Source: Diphasiastrum complanatum
Taxonomy: Eukaryota; Streptophyta; Lycopodiopsida; Lycopodiales; Lycopodiaceae
Reading direction: 5' to 3'
Assembly: GCA_029204225.1 (NCBI GenBank)
Contig: CM055093.1
Coordinates: 7,015,315 to 7,079,314, forward strand
DNA length: 64,000 nt
The position numbers and the translations under genes are program-made. How positions within the stretch are numbered: position 1 is the first letter of the stretch; each line of letters opens with the position of its first letter. The notes below the pieces were generated by a model, which had not been told where the DNA came from, did no database searches, and worked only from the letters and a program-made list of their open reading frames with translations. Shown in pieces: positions 20,160-30,830 of the stretch.

Positions 20160-21752
20160 CTAGCTTGGTTCAATCATTGCTTTACTAATCACTCCAAGTG
20201 ATGATCTGAACTTCATAAAAGGTGTCTTTTGAAGTGGTTTAGTAAGTAGATCGGCTACACATTCATTGCTTGGAACATGCTCCAAAGCAATCTCCTTGGC
20301 TTGCAACATTTCTCTCACAAAGTGATGGCATATCTCAATGTGCTTAGATCTTGCATGGAAGATTGGGTTAGATGCAAGGTGTTGGGCTGATATATTGTCA
20401 TTGTAGATGATTGGTGCCTCCTCTGAATCCATGATCTTTAGTTCCACCAATAATCTCTTGATCCAAAGTACCTCCTTTGTAGTGGTTGTCAAAGATTTGT
20501 ACTCGGCCTCGGTTGAAGATAGAGATATAGTTTCTTGCTTTTTTGAAAGCCATGAAACCACACCTTCTCCTATGAAAGTTGAATAGGCACTTGTTGATTT
20601 CCTATCCCTCTTGTCCCCTGCAAAATCTGAATCACTAAATGCATGAAGGTTAATCACATCTCCTCTATATAGAATCCCAAAATCCAATGTACCCGAGATG
20701 TATCTTAGAATCCTCTTAGCCTTTTTCCAATGGATATTCAATGGCTTTTGCATGGATTGGCTCAACCTACATACACTAAAGCTAAGATCTGGTCTAGTTA
20801 TAGTGATCCACATTAAGGAACCTATAAGTTGCCTAAACAAAGTGATGTCCATGAAGGATCTTTCATCATCTTCATTTGGCACTTTTACATCTTGCTCCAT
20901 TGGTGTGTCAACACTTTTGCATACTTCCATCTTAAACTTCTTCAAAAGACTTTGAGCATAGTTTACTTGACTTATAAAGATAAAATCAGACCCTCTAAGT
21001 ACTTCTATGCCTAAGATGAAGTGAACACACCCTAGATCTACCATCTTGAACTCTAAGGATAGATCTATCTTGATTTTTTCAATACCATCAACACTATTTC
21101 CACTAATGATGATGTCATCTACATAAATGAGTAAAAGTACAATACCAACATCATCAAACTTAATGTAAAGAGTGGGATCATATTCACTTTGAACAAAAGA
21201 AAGTGAAATAAGATAGCAATGTAGTCTTGAATTCCAAGATCTCGAGGCTTGCTTCAAGCCATAGATGCTTCTTTGGAGATGGCATACTTTGTTCTCCATT
21301 CCATGCTTGATGAACCCTTGTGGCTGCTCCATATAGATATCCTCTTCCAAAAAACCATTCAAGAAAGCATTAGAGACATCCATTTGACATAGAATCCATC
21401 CAAAATGTGATGCAAGTGCAATGATTAGTCTTATTGTGACCATCTTGGCCACGGGTGCAAAAGTTTCCTCATAGTCTATCCTTCTCTCTTGAGCATAACC
21501 TTTTGCAACTAATCTTGCTTTATGTTTGTTAACACTCCCATTTGCATTCAACTTAAGCTTGAAGACCCACTTGCATCCTATTACATTCCTTTGAGGTCTC
21601 TCAACAAGCAACCAAGTTTCATTCTCAATCAAGGCATCATACTCATCCAACATAGCTTTATACCATTCTTTGGAGTTCAATGCATCTTCAACATTAGACG
21701 GTTCTTCAAAACTAGATAAAGCATAAGAAGTGGATGATATACCCTGAACTTG
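20160..21752 (-). CDS. Element B reverse transcriptase-RNase H (after an in-frame TAG)
   Basis: This continues the gag-integrase frame without a shift, after a single TAG at 21753-21755; the first ATG is at 21680. RT motifs are complete: IGCKWVFKLKLNANGSVNKH, ETFAPVAKMVTIRLIIALAS, QMDVSNAFLNGFLEEDIYME, QSIYGLKQASRSW-type block, and LLIYVDDIIISG with the YVDD catalytic pair. RNase H follows with AFSDSDFAGDKRDRKSTSAY, SLSSTEAEYKSLTTTTKEVL, NDNISAQHLASNPIFHARSK and DLLTKPLQKTPF. All RNase H acidic residues appear present. The ORF ends ten-odd bases before the polypurine tract. It copies element RNA into DNA. Length fits a normal copia RT-RNase H. Translation would need readthrough of the stop or an unmutated sister copy. 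Confidence 0.93.
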   Translation of the reverse strand, partial: QVQGISSTSYALSSFEEPSNVEDALNSKEWYKAMLDEYDALIENETWLLVERPQRNVIGCKWVFKLKLNANGSVNKHKARLVAKGYAQERRIDYEETFAPVAKMVTIRLIIALASHFGWILCQMDVSNAFLNGFLEEDIYMEQPQGFIKHGMENKVCHLQRSIYGLKQASRSWNSRLHCYLISLSFVQSEYDPTLYIKFDDVGIVLLLIYVDDIIISGNSVDGIEKIKIDLSLEFKMVDLGCVHFILGIEVLRGSDFIFISQVNYAQSLLKKFKMEVCKSVDTPMEQDVKVPNEDDERSFMDITLFRQLIGSLMWITITRPDLSFSVCRLSQSMQKPLNIHWKKAKRILRYISGTLDFGILYRGDVINLHAFSDSDFAGDKRDRKSTSAYSTFIGEGVVSWLSKKQETISLSSTEAEYKSLTTTTKEVLWIKRLLVELKIMDSEEAPIIYNDNISAQHLASNPIFHARSKHIEICHHFVREMLQAKEIALEHVPSNECVADLLTKPLQKTPFMKFRSSLGVISKAMIEPS

Positions 21753-24128
21753 CTATCCTTTGCCTTGATATGTGAGCCTTGATGGCTCCACTTTTGCCCT
21801 TGAAGATCTCCTTGGTGTGATAGGTGGGTTTGGTGCTTGCTCCTCCATGAGCTCCTCCTCAAAACCAAGATCTTGCTCCTCGGCCATCTTCTTCTTGATT
21901 GTTGGAGCACTTGAGCCTTCTTCAAGCATATGCATATGATGTTCATCAAAGATGACATCCCTTGAAACAACAAATTTGTTCAAGGATGGGAGATAGACTT
22001 TGTAGCCCTTGCTTGAGCTTGCATATCCAAGCATGATCCCTCTTGTGGAAGATGGATCCTCCTTGGTTCTTGTTTCCAATGGCACATGCACATAACATAT
22101 ACACCCAAAAACTTTCAAGTGATTAAGATTGGGTTTCTTTCCATACAACATCTCATATGGAGTTTTGCCTTCAATTGCTTTGCAAGACACCCTATTCATC
22201 AAGTAGTTTGCACATACAAGAGACTCACCCCAAAAGGATTTGGGCAAACAAGCATCTAATCTTAAAGCCTTAGAACATTCACATAATGTTCTATTCCTTC
22301 TTTCAGCAACTCCATTTTGTTGAGGAGTGTAAGGACAAGAAGTCTCTTTCTTGATCCCTTCCTCCTCACAAAAGGCCTTGAACTCATTGGAGATGAATTC
22401 TCCACCATTGTCACTTCTAAGGATCTTGATGCTATGATTATGATGCTTTTCCACAAACAACTTGAACTTTACAAAAGTATCAAATACTTGAGACTTGAAG
22501 GAAAGTAAGAACACCCAACAATATCTTGAGTAGTCATCAATGAAGGTTAAAAACATGGATGAACCTCCATTAGATTTGGTGCTAGCAATGTGCGCATCCG
22601 AGTGTATGAGTTCAAGAGGATGAGATGACTTTGTGATGGAGTTAGGAAACACCTTCTTATGTGCCTTGGATAAGGCACAAGCTTCACAAACCTTGTCTTC
22701 CTTCCCAATAGACCTTGGTAGGCCTAAAGCATACTCCTCCTTGATCGTAGCCTCCATGGAACCCGAGTTGACATGTCCAAGTCTTTTGTGCCATAAAGTA
22801 AAGGTAGATATCTTGCTCTTCTCGGCCAACATGACAACATTAGTATCCACAAATGCATCCAGCTTATAAAGTTTGCCAAGTCTAGTGCCCTTAGCCACTA
22901 TCTTACCCTTCTTCTTGATGAAATATTCATTTGAAGCAAAGTCAACATTGAAACCATTGTCTACCATTTGGCCAACACTTAGTAGATTCTTTGTTATTGT
23001 AGGAATGTACAAAACACCTTCTATGTTGATCTTTTTGGAAGATCCTAAGCAAAGGGGAATGCTACCAACTCCTTCAATCTTACAAGTTTCATCATTTGTT
23101 GTATAGATAGACTTTATAGGTCCATCATAAGATAAGAGAGAAGAGAAAAACTCCCTTTTACTAGTCATGTGTGAACTAGCACCCGAGTCAATCCACCAAG
23201 GATCTTCTCCTTTGAAGCTTGTTGAAGAAAATATGGACATCATGAGAGAGTCCTCATGTGAACTCTCCTCCTCCTCCTCTTTGCTCATGTTGTCTTGGCT
23301 TTGATCTTGCTTCCTCTTGAAGCATTCCGAGGCATAATGCCCCATCTTGCTACAATAGTAGCACTTCACCTTTGATTTGTCCTTCTTGACTTTGGTGGTT
23401 GATGGAGATGCCTTTGGGGGTCCTTCTTGATCCTCAAGCTTTGTAGACTTCTTGAATGTTGATCCTTTGCCTTTGGACTTGCCTTTGCCTTTGGTGAAGA
23501 GAGCTTGGTCATCTCCACCTTGGATGGAAAGCCTATCCATCCTCTCTTGCATTTGGCTCCTTCTTGATTCCTCGGCCATGAGCGTGCCTTGGAGTTCTTC
23601 AAGTATGGGTAGCTTACCCATAATTGCATATCCCTGAACCAAATTGTCAAATTCAAAGCTTAGTCCATTCAATATGAGTTGAACAAGCTCTTCATCCTTG
23701 ATAGGTTCACCTATAAAGGCTAGCTCTTTGTTCAATTCCTTTACTCTTAGGACAAAAGTATGTGCACTCTCTCCTTTCTTTTGATAGCTTCTATAGATTT
23801 GATTCTTCAAAGCTAACATTCTAGTTTGGTTCTTGGATTCATAGACCTTTTGCAAAGTCTCCCAAGCATCTTGAGCTGAAGTGCAATCTCCTACCTCTCT
23901 TAAGAGTTCATTTGCAACATTCATTTTTATGCAATGTAGTGCAACATTGCACCTCTTGATGTATTTGGCTTTTTCTTGAGGATGAATAGGTTCACCCTCC
24001 TTACCATTTACAATTTCCATCAGATCTTGCATGATCATGATAGATTCCATTCTAACTTTCCATATGGAATAGTTAGTTTTGTTGAGCCTTTCATTAGTAT
24101 CCAAAAGATATGCATTTATAGATGCCAT
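21753..24128 (-). CDS. Element B Gag-protease-integrase polyprotein
   Basis: 791 codons without interruption. Order by approximate residue: DUF4219 (LNKTNYSIWKVRMES, 14-29), UBN2 Gag (about 50-190), Lys-rich tail, knuckle CYYCSKMGHYASEC (about 255-268), protease WWIDSGASSHMTS (about 311-323), pre-integrase HKRLGH..CEAC zinc module (about 446-484), integrase core with aspartates in HSDAH (about 510) and RSDNGGEF (about 572) and glutamate in GVAERRN 36 residues later (DD35E), then the GKTPYEMLYGKKPNL and TPRRSSRAK linker to RT. Protease cuts the polyprotein and integrase inserts the cDNA. ATG lies 813 bp inside the primer-binding site, after a long leader. The end is a TAG where sister elements have Lys or Arg (GKQV, GRQV). 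Confidence 0.95.
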   Translation of the reverse strand: MASINAYLLDTNERLNKTNYSIWKVRMESIMIMQDLMEIVNGKEGEPIHPQEKAKYIKRCNVALHCIKMNVANELLREVGDCTSAQDAWETLQKVYESKNQTRMLALKNQIYRSYQKKGESAHTFVLRVKELNKELAFIGEPIKDEELVQLILNGLSFEFDNLVQGYAIMGKLPILEELQGTLMAEESRRSQMQERMDRLSIQGGDDQALFTKGKGKSKGKGSTFKKSTKLEDQEGPPKASPSTTKVKKDKSKVKCYYCSKMGHYASECFKRKQDQSQDNMSKEEEEESSHEDSLMMSIFSSTSFKGEDPWWIDSGASSHMTSKREFFSSLLSYDGPIKSIYTTNDETCKIEGVGSIPLCLGSSKKINIEGVLYIPTITKNLLSVGQMVDNGFNVDFASNEYFIKKKGKIVAKGTRLGKLYKLDAFVDTNVVMLAEKSKISTFTLWHKRLGHVNSGSMEATIKEEYALGLPRSIGKEDKVCEACALSKAHKKVFPNSITKSSHPLELIHSDAHIASTKSNGGSSMFLTFIDDYSRYCWVFLLSFKSQVFDTFVKFKLFVEKHHNHSIKILRSDNGGEFISNEFKAFCEEEGIKKETSCPYTPQQNGVAERRNRTLCECSKALRLDACLPKSFWGESLVCANYLMNRVSCKAIEGKTPYEMLYGKKPNLNHLKVFGCICYVHVPLETRTKEDPSSTRGIMLGYASSSKGYKVYLPSLNKFVVSRDVIFDEHHMHMLEEGSSAPTIKKKMAEEQDLGFEEELMEEQAPNPPITPRRSSRAKVEPSRLTYQGKG

Positions 24129-24928
24129 CTAGTCTCCTAATCAAGGACTTGACACAAATGAAAGTTACTTCTATTGATTTGATTGAAGGTCTACCTTATC
24201 CCACTTCTTAGGGACCTGAAAAGATCAGTAATAGACTTCCTATAAAGATCTAAGAATGATCTCTAACAAAATCAAATCATAGAATACTAGAAACAATGCA
24301 CTTGCTTGATTGAAGTAGACAATACTAGTAGAATTGCCCCTTCTTTCTATAAAGAACATTAAAGCTTCCAAATGATCTGATAAAGAGTGAATTTCAGCAA
24401 CCTAATATACTTCCAAAATCACTTGTAAAAGATCTAAATGGAACTTAATGAGGATGCAACACAATCTACTATCCAATCACAAGCAAAAAAATGATCAAAA
24501 TTGATGAAAAATTGATCTAATTTGGTGCATAAGTCAAGCAATGGTTGGACTGAACCTAAATCACTTTAGGAGGTGCCTACTACACCTTAGAACAGCCTTT
24601 AAGAGTCCCCAAAACTCTGATCTTCCCTCTCCTTGAATGCTAGAAAGCCTTCTCTATGAAATCACCTCCAAAACTCGCTTAGAAATCAATGCTTGGAGCA
24701 AGCAAAACTTGCTATCTTGGTAATGTGAATTGAATTCAACTTTGCCTCTGGTTTTAGACACCTAAACACCTGCAAATGAAGTCACACAACACCAATCTCC
24801 AATGTATTTGACTCACTTTGAGTTCTAGAATCAATACTAGATGCTAAGATCCAATCTACACAAGATTTAGATCAAAAATTGTGATCAAATTGAATGCAAA
24901 CCAAGGATTTAGCTCATTTCAGCCTTTA
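24129..24928 (-). other. Untranslated leader of element B
   Basis: About 800 bp between primer-binding site and gag ATG, also present at 63056-63855 in element C. No open frame of note; it is likely to hold packaging signals, which is inference. Confidence 0.6.
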
Positions 24929-24941
24929 GGCTCTGATACCA
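24929..24941 (-). promoter_or_regulatory. Primer-binding site of element B
   Basis: Plus strand GGCTCTGATACCA, complement of TGGTATCAGAGCC, two bases from the LTR end GGATCC. Confidence 0.92.
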
Positions 24942-25604
24942 TTGGATCCTAAAACACTTGAAATGATGAGGGAAACAATAGATTATGATTTCATAAGATT
25001 AGCACAAGTTGAACCATCAAAATCCATCAAAAATCTATGCTTGAACCTCACTAAATGGCCCAAATCCTTGAAGAAGGATTCACACGTGTGAAAGTACGGC
25101 CTCTCACAGTCTGAGTACTGTACACCAGACCTACATTCAATCCTATAATCATTAGTAATCACAAGTACTCAAACAATTATGAACATAGAGAGCAATTGCA
25201 CCATTATGAGAGAAAAAACATGAAATTGCTTGATTGATTTTGGTGAGATATCATCACCTATATATACATGATCCATCACGGTTTTGGGCAGGTATGAGTA
25301 GCCCTAAACCTATCCCTAATGCTAATTTTGGTGGATCTTTCATCCCTACCAAGTTAGGGTTGGAATCTTGGAGATCCCTCAACAATGCAAAAATTACCAA
25401 AAATAGCTCCTATTTTTTCTCCCTTGTATCTAAGCATAATTTGGACTCATTCCAAAGGTTCTAACACTTAGGTCTACTTGAGAACATCCTTATGAATGGA
25501 ATCCTATGCTATTTGGCACGTGTGACAAGCCACATCATGACCATCTAACTATTTACAAGTCATATGACCAAAACTAGTCAAGCTAGAATTGTGAATTTTT
25601 AACA
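24942..25604 (-). repeat. 5' LTR of element B, with promoter
   Basis: Matches 19485-20145 with three substitutions seen (positions near 25079, 25104 and 25177). TATATATA box near 25259-25266 on the minus strand and CACACGTGTG at 25081-25090 downstream of it, so the palindrome should be within the transcript if the box is used. Confidence 0.93.
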
Positions 25605-27614
25605 ATCCTAACTATAGTTCTATGGTGTCCATGGTCAAGAAAGCCAAAGCTATTGTCTTGCCTAATCTTATCTCCAAGAATTTCAAGCCATGTGAGGCTT
25701 GTGCCATATCTAAGTCTCATAAGAAGCCTTTTTCAAAGTCATCTATCAAGACTACACATCCATTAGAGCTCATATACTCGGATGTGCACTTCTCATCTTC
25801 AAAGAGCAAGGGTGGTGCTACTTGCTTTGTACTTTCATTGATGTTTTCACAAGATTTACTTGGTTATATCTTCTAGCTTTAAAGTCTATGGTGTTTGACT
25901 ATTTTCTAAAGTTCAAAGCTCTAGTTGAAAAACAATTTTTATACAAAATCAAGAATCTTAGAAGTGATGGAGGTGGTGAGTACACTTCCAATAGATTTTA
26001 TAATTATTGTGAGCTTGAAGGCATTAAAAGGGAGTTTTCTTGTGCATATACACCATCTCAAAATGGGGTGGCTGAAAGAAAGAACAAAACATTGTGTGAA
26101 TGTGCCAAAACCATTAGAATTGAGGCATCCTTGCCAAAAGACTTTTGGGGTGAGGCCATCAATTGTTCAAACTATCTTTGCAATAGATTCTCTCATGTTG
26201 CACTTGGAGGAAAGTCACCATATGAAGCACTTTATTTGAAGAAACCTAAGGTTGATCACCTTAGAGTATTTGGATGCATATGCTTTGTCCATATTCCCTT
26301 GAAAACGAGAAAGAAGGATGATCCTTGTGCAAGCAAAGGAGTGATGGTTGGATATTCATCCAACAAGAAAGCCTATCGAATCTACATACTCTCTACTTCT
26401 AATGTAGTTTTTCATGAAGAAGAAAAGTACAATCTTGGAGGGGCCGAGATCAAGCAACCTCAAAAATCTATGACCTTTTGTTATTGAAGACAATCAACAT
26501 ATGGAGGAGTCGAGATTTGAAGATGGAAGTCCTAGGATTTTCACTCCTAGAAGATCCATGAGGGAGAGATCCAAGCCTAAGAGGCTCACTTATGATGACA
26601 AAGGAAAACAAGTGGATCTTGATTCCACTTATGCTTATTTTGTTTCTCAGGAGTAGCCCAAAGATGTCCAAGAATCCCTCAATACCAAGGAGTGGTATGA
26701 GGCCATGAAGATTGAATATGATGCCTTGATCACCAACCACACATGGGAGCTAGTGGATCCACCACATACCATGCATATTATTGGATGCAAGTGGGTGTTC
26801 AAGATCAAGTACAATCATGATGGCTCCATCAACAAGTACAACGCAAGATTATGTGCTAAAGGCTTTGCACAAATATATGGCCTTGACTATGAAGAAACCT
26901 TTGCTCCTATAGCAAAGATGGTGACAATAAGAATCATAATCTCTCTTCCCTTATTTTTTAAGTGGAAATTGTATCAACTTGATGTCTCCAATGCTTTTTT
27001 GAATGGCTATCTTGAGGAGGAGATATACATGGAACAACCTCAAGGATTTATCAAGGATAAATCTAAGGTGTGTTTGCTATTTAGAAGTCTTTATGGATTG
27101 AAGCAAGCACCTAGATCATGGTATTCAAGACTCAACAACTTTCTACTTTCATTAGGATTTGTGCTTAGTGACTATGATCCTTCTATGTACTTAAAGTTTG
27201 ATGGTAGTAATATTGTCATTCTTCTAATCTATGTAGATGACATTATTCTTAGTGGAAGTTTTTTCGGATGCTAGTTCAAGAAACTAAAGATGCATTAGGA
27301 AGAGAATTTAAAATGCAAGATCTAGGAGAGATCCATTACATTTTAGGCCTTGAGATTGATTTTCATGAGGAGTATGCTTTTATTTGTCAATCTAGATATG
27401 TCTTTTCTATTTTGAGAAAATTCAATATGCAAAATTGTAAAGGCATAGATACTCCCATGGAGCAACATGTAAAAGGTCCTATTAAAGGTGATGAAAGATC
27501 CTTCAAGGACATCACACTTTATTGGAGTCTTATAGGCCCTTTAATTTGGCTTACCATCACTAGACCCGATTTGAGCTATTGTGTGCACAAATTAAGTCAA
27601 TTTATGCAAGATCC
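25605..27614 (+). pseudogene. Copia element D, part 2: integrase, RT, RNase H start
   Basis: Resumes the integrase after element B: NYSSMVSMVKKAKAIVLPNL, CEACAISKSHKKPFSK, HSDVH-like YSDVHFSSSKSKGGA, a frame change near 25830, then RSDGGGEYTSNRFYNYCELE and NGVAERKNKTL with the catalytic glutamate. After stops near 26486 and 26656, RT is well kept at 26705-27274 (IIGCKWVFKIKYNHDGSINK, ETFAPIAKM, QLDVSNAFLNGYLEEEIYME, LLIYVDDIILSG). A frameshift at about 27270 moves it to MLVQETKDALGREFKMQDLG and onward to HKLSQFMQDP, where it is cut and fused to gag of element E. Element F carries the same frameshift. Confidence 0.9.
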
Positions 27615-29599
27615 ACTTCAAATGTCTTCAATGGGTGGTTCATCCTTGCTAGAACCAAGTGAAAGATTGTCCACTTCAAACTATTCAATTTGGAAAATGA
27701 GGATGGAGTCCATCTTGATCCTTCAAGACGTGATAGACATAGTTCTTGGCCTTGAAGAAGAACCACAAGTTCTTCAAGAGGTTCAAAAATACAAAAAGAG
27801 AGCTAGGATGGCTCTCTACTACATTAAGATGAATGTCTCTAATGAGATATTGAGAGAGATAGGTACTTGTACAACAGCCAAAGAAGCTTGGGATTGTCTC
27901 AAGACTATCTATGAGGCTAAGATTACCTCTAGGATTCTCACTCTTAGGAATAAAATCTTTTAAAGTAGCCAAAAGAGTGATGAGAGTGCATCTAGTTATG
28001 TTTTGAGAGTAAAAAATATTCATAGAGAACTTGCTTTTATTGGTGATTTCATCAATCACAATGAGCTAGTTCAAGTCATTCTCAATGGCCTGAGAAGTGA
28101 ATTTGATAATCTTGTCCAATCCTATGCCATTAAGGAGGAGCTACCAAGTTTGGAGGCTCTACAAAGTGTGCTAATTTCAGAAGAATCAAGACAAGAGTAC
28201 AAGCTCTTGAGGATGAACAAGATCTCTCTCACTCATAATGATGGCAAAGCTCTCTTTGCCAAGGATAAGCACAAAGGGAGGAGCAAGAACCAACATCAAC
28301 AATCCTCAAGCAAGGACAAAGTCAAATCCAAAGACAAAGATGAGGAGGAAGATGATTCCTCTAATGCTTCATCTTGCAAGCTCAAGAAGAAGAAGATCAA
28401 GTGCTTTTATTGTGGCAAGAAAGGCCATTATGCCACCAATTGCTTCAAGAAGGAGAATCAACTCAAGCAAGCCAACATTACCAATGAGAAGGAAGACATT
28501 ATTGCAAGTGATGGAGAGGGATCTCTTATGGTCTCTAGTTTCTCATGTACTCCTTTCAAGAAGGACGGCCTATGGTATATTGATAGTGGAGCCTCTTCAC
28601 ATATGTGTAGCTCCAAGGACTCTTTCTCTTCTATTGCACCTTATGATGGAGTCAAGAAATCAATATACACTGCAATGATTTTGAATGTCCTATTGAAGGC
28701 ATAGGGAACATTCCCTTGAAGCTTGCATCCTCTAAAGTTCTTTCTCACTCTAAAATTTTTTATGTACCTAAGCTTACTAAGAATATTATTAGTGTTGGCC
28801 AATTGCTTGATAATGGCCTTGATGTAAAATTCAATGTTGATACTTGCACTATCAAAAAGAATGATGAGATACTTGCATTAGGATCTAGATTTGGAGGCAT
28901 CTATAAACTAGATCCAAATGAGTATGTCAATGCTTGTAATGTTGCTCTTGTAAACAAGCTCTCTATGGAGGAATTATGGCATAGGAGGTTGGGACATCCC
29001 AACTACAAATCCATGCTCTCTATGATCAAAGAAGCCAAAGCTATTGGCTTGCCAAAGTCATTCTCCAAGTAGATCAAGCCTTGTGAGGCTTGTGCTATTG
29101 CTAAATCTCACAAAAAGCCATTTACAAGATCTTCTATCAAAAGCAAGCATCATTTGGAGTTAATCCACTCGGATGTGCATTTCTCATCAACTACAAGCAA
29201 GGGAGGAGCCACTTGTTTTGTTACTTTCATTGATGATTTCACAAGATTCACTTGGATATATCTTCTTGCTTCTAAATCTATGGTGTTTGATCATTTCCTT
29301 ATTTTCAAAGCTTATGTAGAGAAGCAATTCTCATTCAAGTTTAAAGCTTGATCAAGTGTGATAACATCTCGGCCCAAGCTCTTGCCAATAATCCCATATT
29401 TCATGCAAGAAGCAAGCACATAGAAGTGGCACACCATTTTGTGAGAGAAAAGCTTATTGGAGGAGAAATCTATTTGGAACATGTCAACTCGTCCTCTTGT
29501 ATTGCCGATCTACTCACCAAGCCTTTGAGCAAAAGTGCTTTCATCAAGCATAGATCTAATCTTGGACTTATATCAAGATCAATGCTCAAATCTTCGTAG
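27615..29599 (+). pseudogene. Copia element E: gag, protease, partial integrase, RNase H tail
   Basis: Gag starts MSSMGGSSLLEPSERLSTSN (27622), but the reading is open upstream into element D RT, giving one 231-codon chimeric frame (27268-27963). Gag has a TAA at 27961, then continues in frame (28003-28704) with SSSFECA-type UBN2 features and the knuckle CFYCGKKGHYATNC (about 28403-28444). Protease YIDSGASSHMCSS is intact (about 28576-28614). PR/pre-integrase 28716-29072 ends in TAG and goes on to LELIHSDVHFSSTTSKGGAT. At about 29345 the integrase jumps straight to the RNase H end: CDNISAQALANNPIFHARSK ... DLLTKPLSKSAFIKHRSNLG. Integrase core, RT and most of RNase H are deleted. Confidence 0.88.
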
Positions 29600-29616
29600 A
29601 TAATTTTTTAGGAGTG

Positions 29617-30101
29617 TGAATAATTGAAAAAGATTATATATGTTAGATATAGGGGTCTTATGTTTTTTGCATCAAGCATCTAGGTGTAGGATGTTGATAG
29701 GAACAAATTTGGCATAGATGGCAAATTATGCATTTCCACTTGTAATGCCACTATTGATCCAAAATAGAGTAAGAGGCTAAAATCGTGCCAATTAGAGTGT
29801 AGACAAGTGTAATGCCTTTGTTTGATGAATTCTAAGAGGTCCAATAGGATTTAGAGGTGGAACCATGTGAGGTCCAATAGGAATTTGAGGTATGCCTAAA
29901 TATAGTCCAATAGAATTAAGAGGTGCATGGATCAATGGTCCAATAGGATTAAGAGGTGCAAAGTGTGGTCCAATCATAGTTAAGCATAGTGGTAGCTCGT
30001 GGATCTACTAGTATCATTGTACTCCTCATTTTGGATCTAATTGATTTGGTGATTATGTGGATTTTGAGTGTTATTGGATTTCTAGCTTTCTCTCTCTATA
30101 A
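29617..30101 (+). repeat. 3' LTR of element E, truncated
   Basis: Starts TGAATAATTGAAAAAGATTA after the tract TTTTTTAGGAGTG, and matches the solo LTR at 11880-12616 in reverse. It stops matching after CTAGCTTTCTCTCTCT, about 230 bp before the LTR end, where fragment M is joined. The lost part would contain the CACACGTGTG site. Confidence 0.8.
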
Positions 30102-30830
30102 AGTCCATTTTTAGAGCAAATGATCATGAATGTAAGAAGGTGTGGGATCCATTACCTTATGATTAGGATCCTCCAAGAAGACTAAGATAGATGGTGTTCT
30201 CTTCATTCCTAGCATCACTAAGAATTTACTTAGTGCTGGCCAACTTTTAGATCATGGTTTCATTGTGGAGTTCTCTATTAATGTATGCAACATCACGAAA
30301 AGTGAGATGATCATAGCAAGGGGAACAAGGTTTGGGAGGTTATTTATGCTTGATGCTTTTGTAGATCCTAACCAATTTGTGATAGTAGCCAAGGAGGACA
30401 AGATGACCACAAATGATTTGTGGCACAAGAGTCTTGGTCACATCAACACCAAGTCTATGGAAGTCATGTGCAAGGAGGAGCTTGCCCTAGGCCTTCCAAT
30501 ATCCATGGAAAAGGAGGAAAAGGTTTGTGAAGGATGTGCTTTGACTAAAGCACATAGGTTGCCTTTCTCTAACACTATTATTAAGACTACTCACCCTCTT
30601 AAGTTGAATCATTTGGCTGTATATTTTGCTAGCACAAAGAGCAATGGTAGAGCCACAATGTTTGTAATCTTGAATGATGAATCCTCTAAGAATAATATTG
30701 GTAAAAGATATGGGAGATCAAGGAGGAGCTTGATCAAGAGGAGGAGCAAAATTTACGAGCTTCAACTATTCCAAGGAGAGCCACAAGAGCAAAGATGGAG
30801 CTATCAATGCTCTTTTTTGTGGACAAGGAA
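30102..30830 (+). pseudogene. Copia fragment M: protease end and pre-integrase
   Basis: Begins in the protease-downstream region and is clear from 30186: DGVLFIPSITKNLL-like reading, then 30265-30680 with ARGTRFGRLFMLDAFVDPNQ, LWHKSLGHINTKSMEVM, VCEGCALTKAHRLPFSNTII and FASTKSNGRATMFVILNDES. It resembles the B family more than D. The zinc residues H..H and C..C are present; the integrase core is missing. At about 30680 it jumps to a linker-type reading (STIPRRATRAKMELS, about 30760-30800), the region that joins integrase to RT in copia, and then runs into unrelated sequence. Confidence 0.75.

Larger units (their letters stand above)
19464..25604 (-). mobile_element. Ty1/copia element B, complete and young
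   Basis: Full element with 5' LTR 24942-25604, primer-binding site 24929-24941, leader, one long gag-pol frame 24128-20160, polypurine tract and 3' LTR 19464-20145. A perfect 5-bp duplication, ATCCT, flanks it (19459-19463 and 25605-25609), inside the integrase start of element D. Over the 661 bp shared by the two LTRs I count three differences, so insertion was recent. The coding frame is uninterrupted apart from one TAG (21753-21755). A second copy (element C) begins at 62379 and is identical to B over the visible gag. This is the best candidate for a recently mobile element here. Confidence 0.95.

Noticed and set aside
21753-21758. Programmed stop-codon readthrough at TAG-CAA in element B as a firm call
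   Set aside because: The second codon does not fit the usual context, and sister elements have Lys/Arg here, so a single mutation explains it; kept only as a question.
21677-23656. Secondary open frames inside element B on both strands (for example 22262-22456, 23366-23656)
   Set aside because: Shadows of the intact gag-pol frame; no motif of their own.
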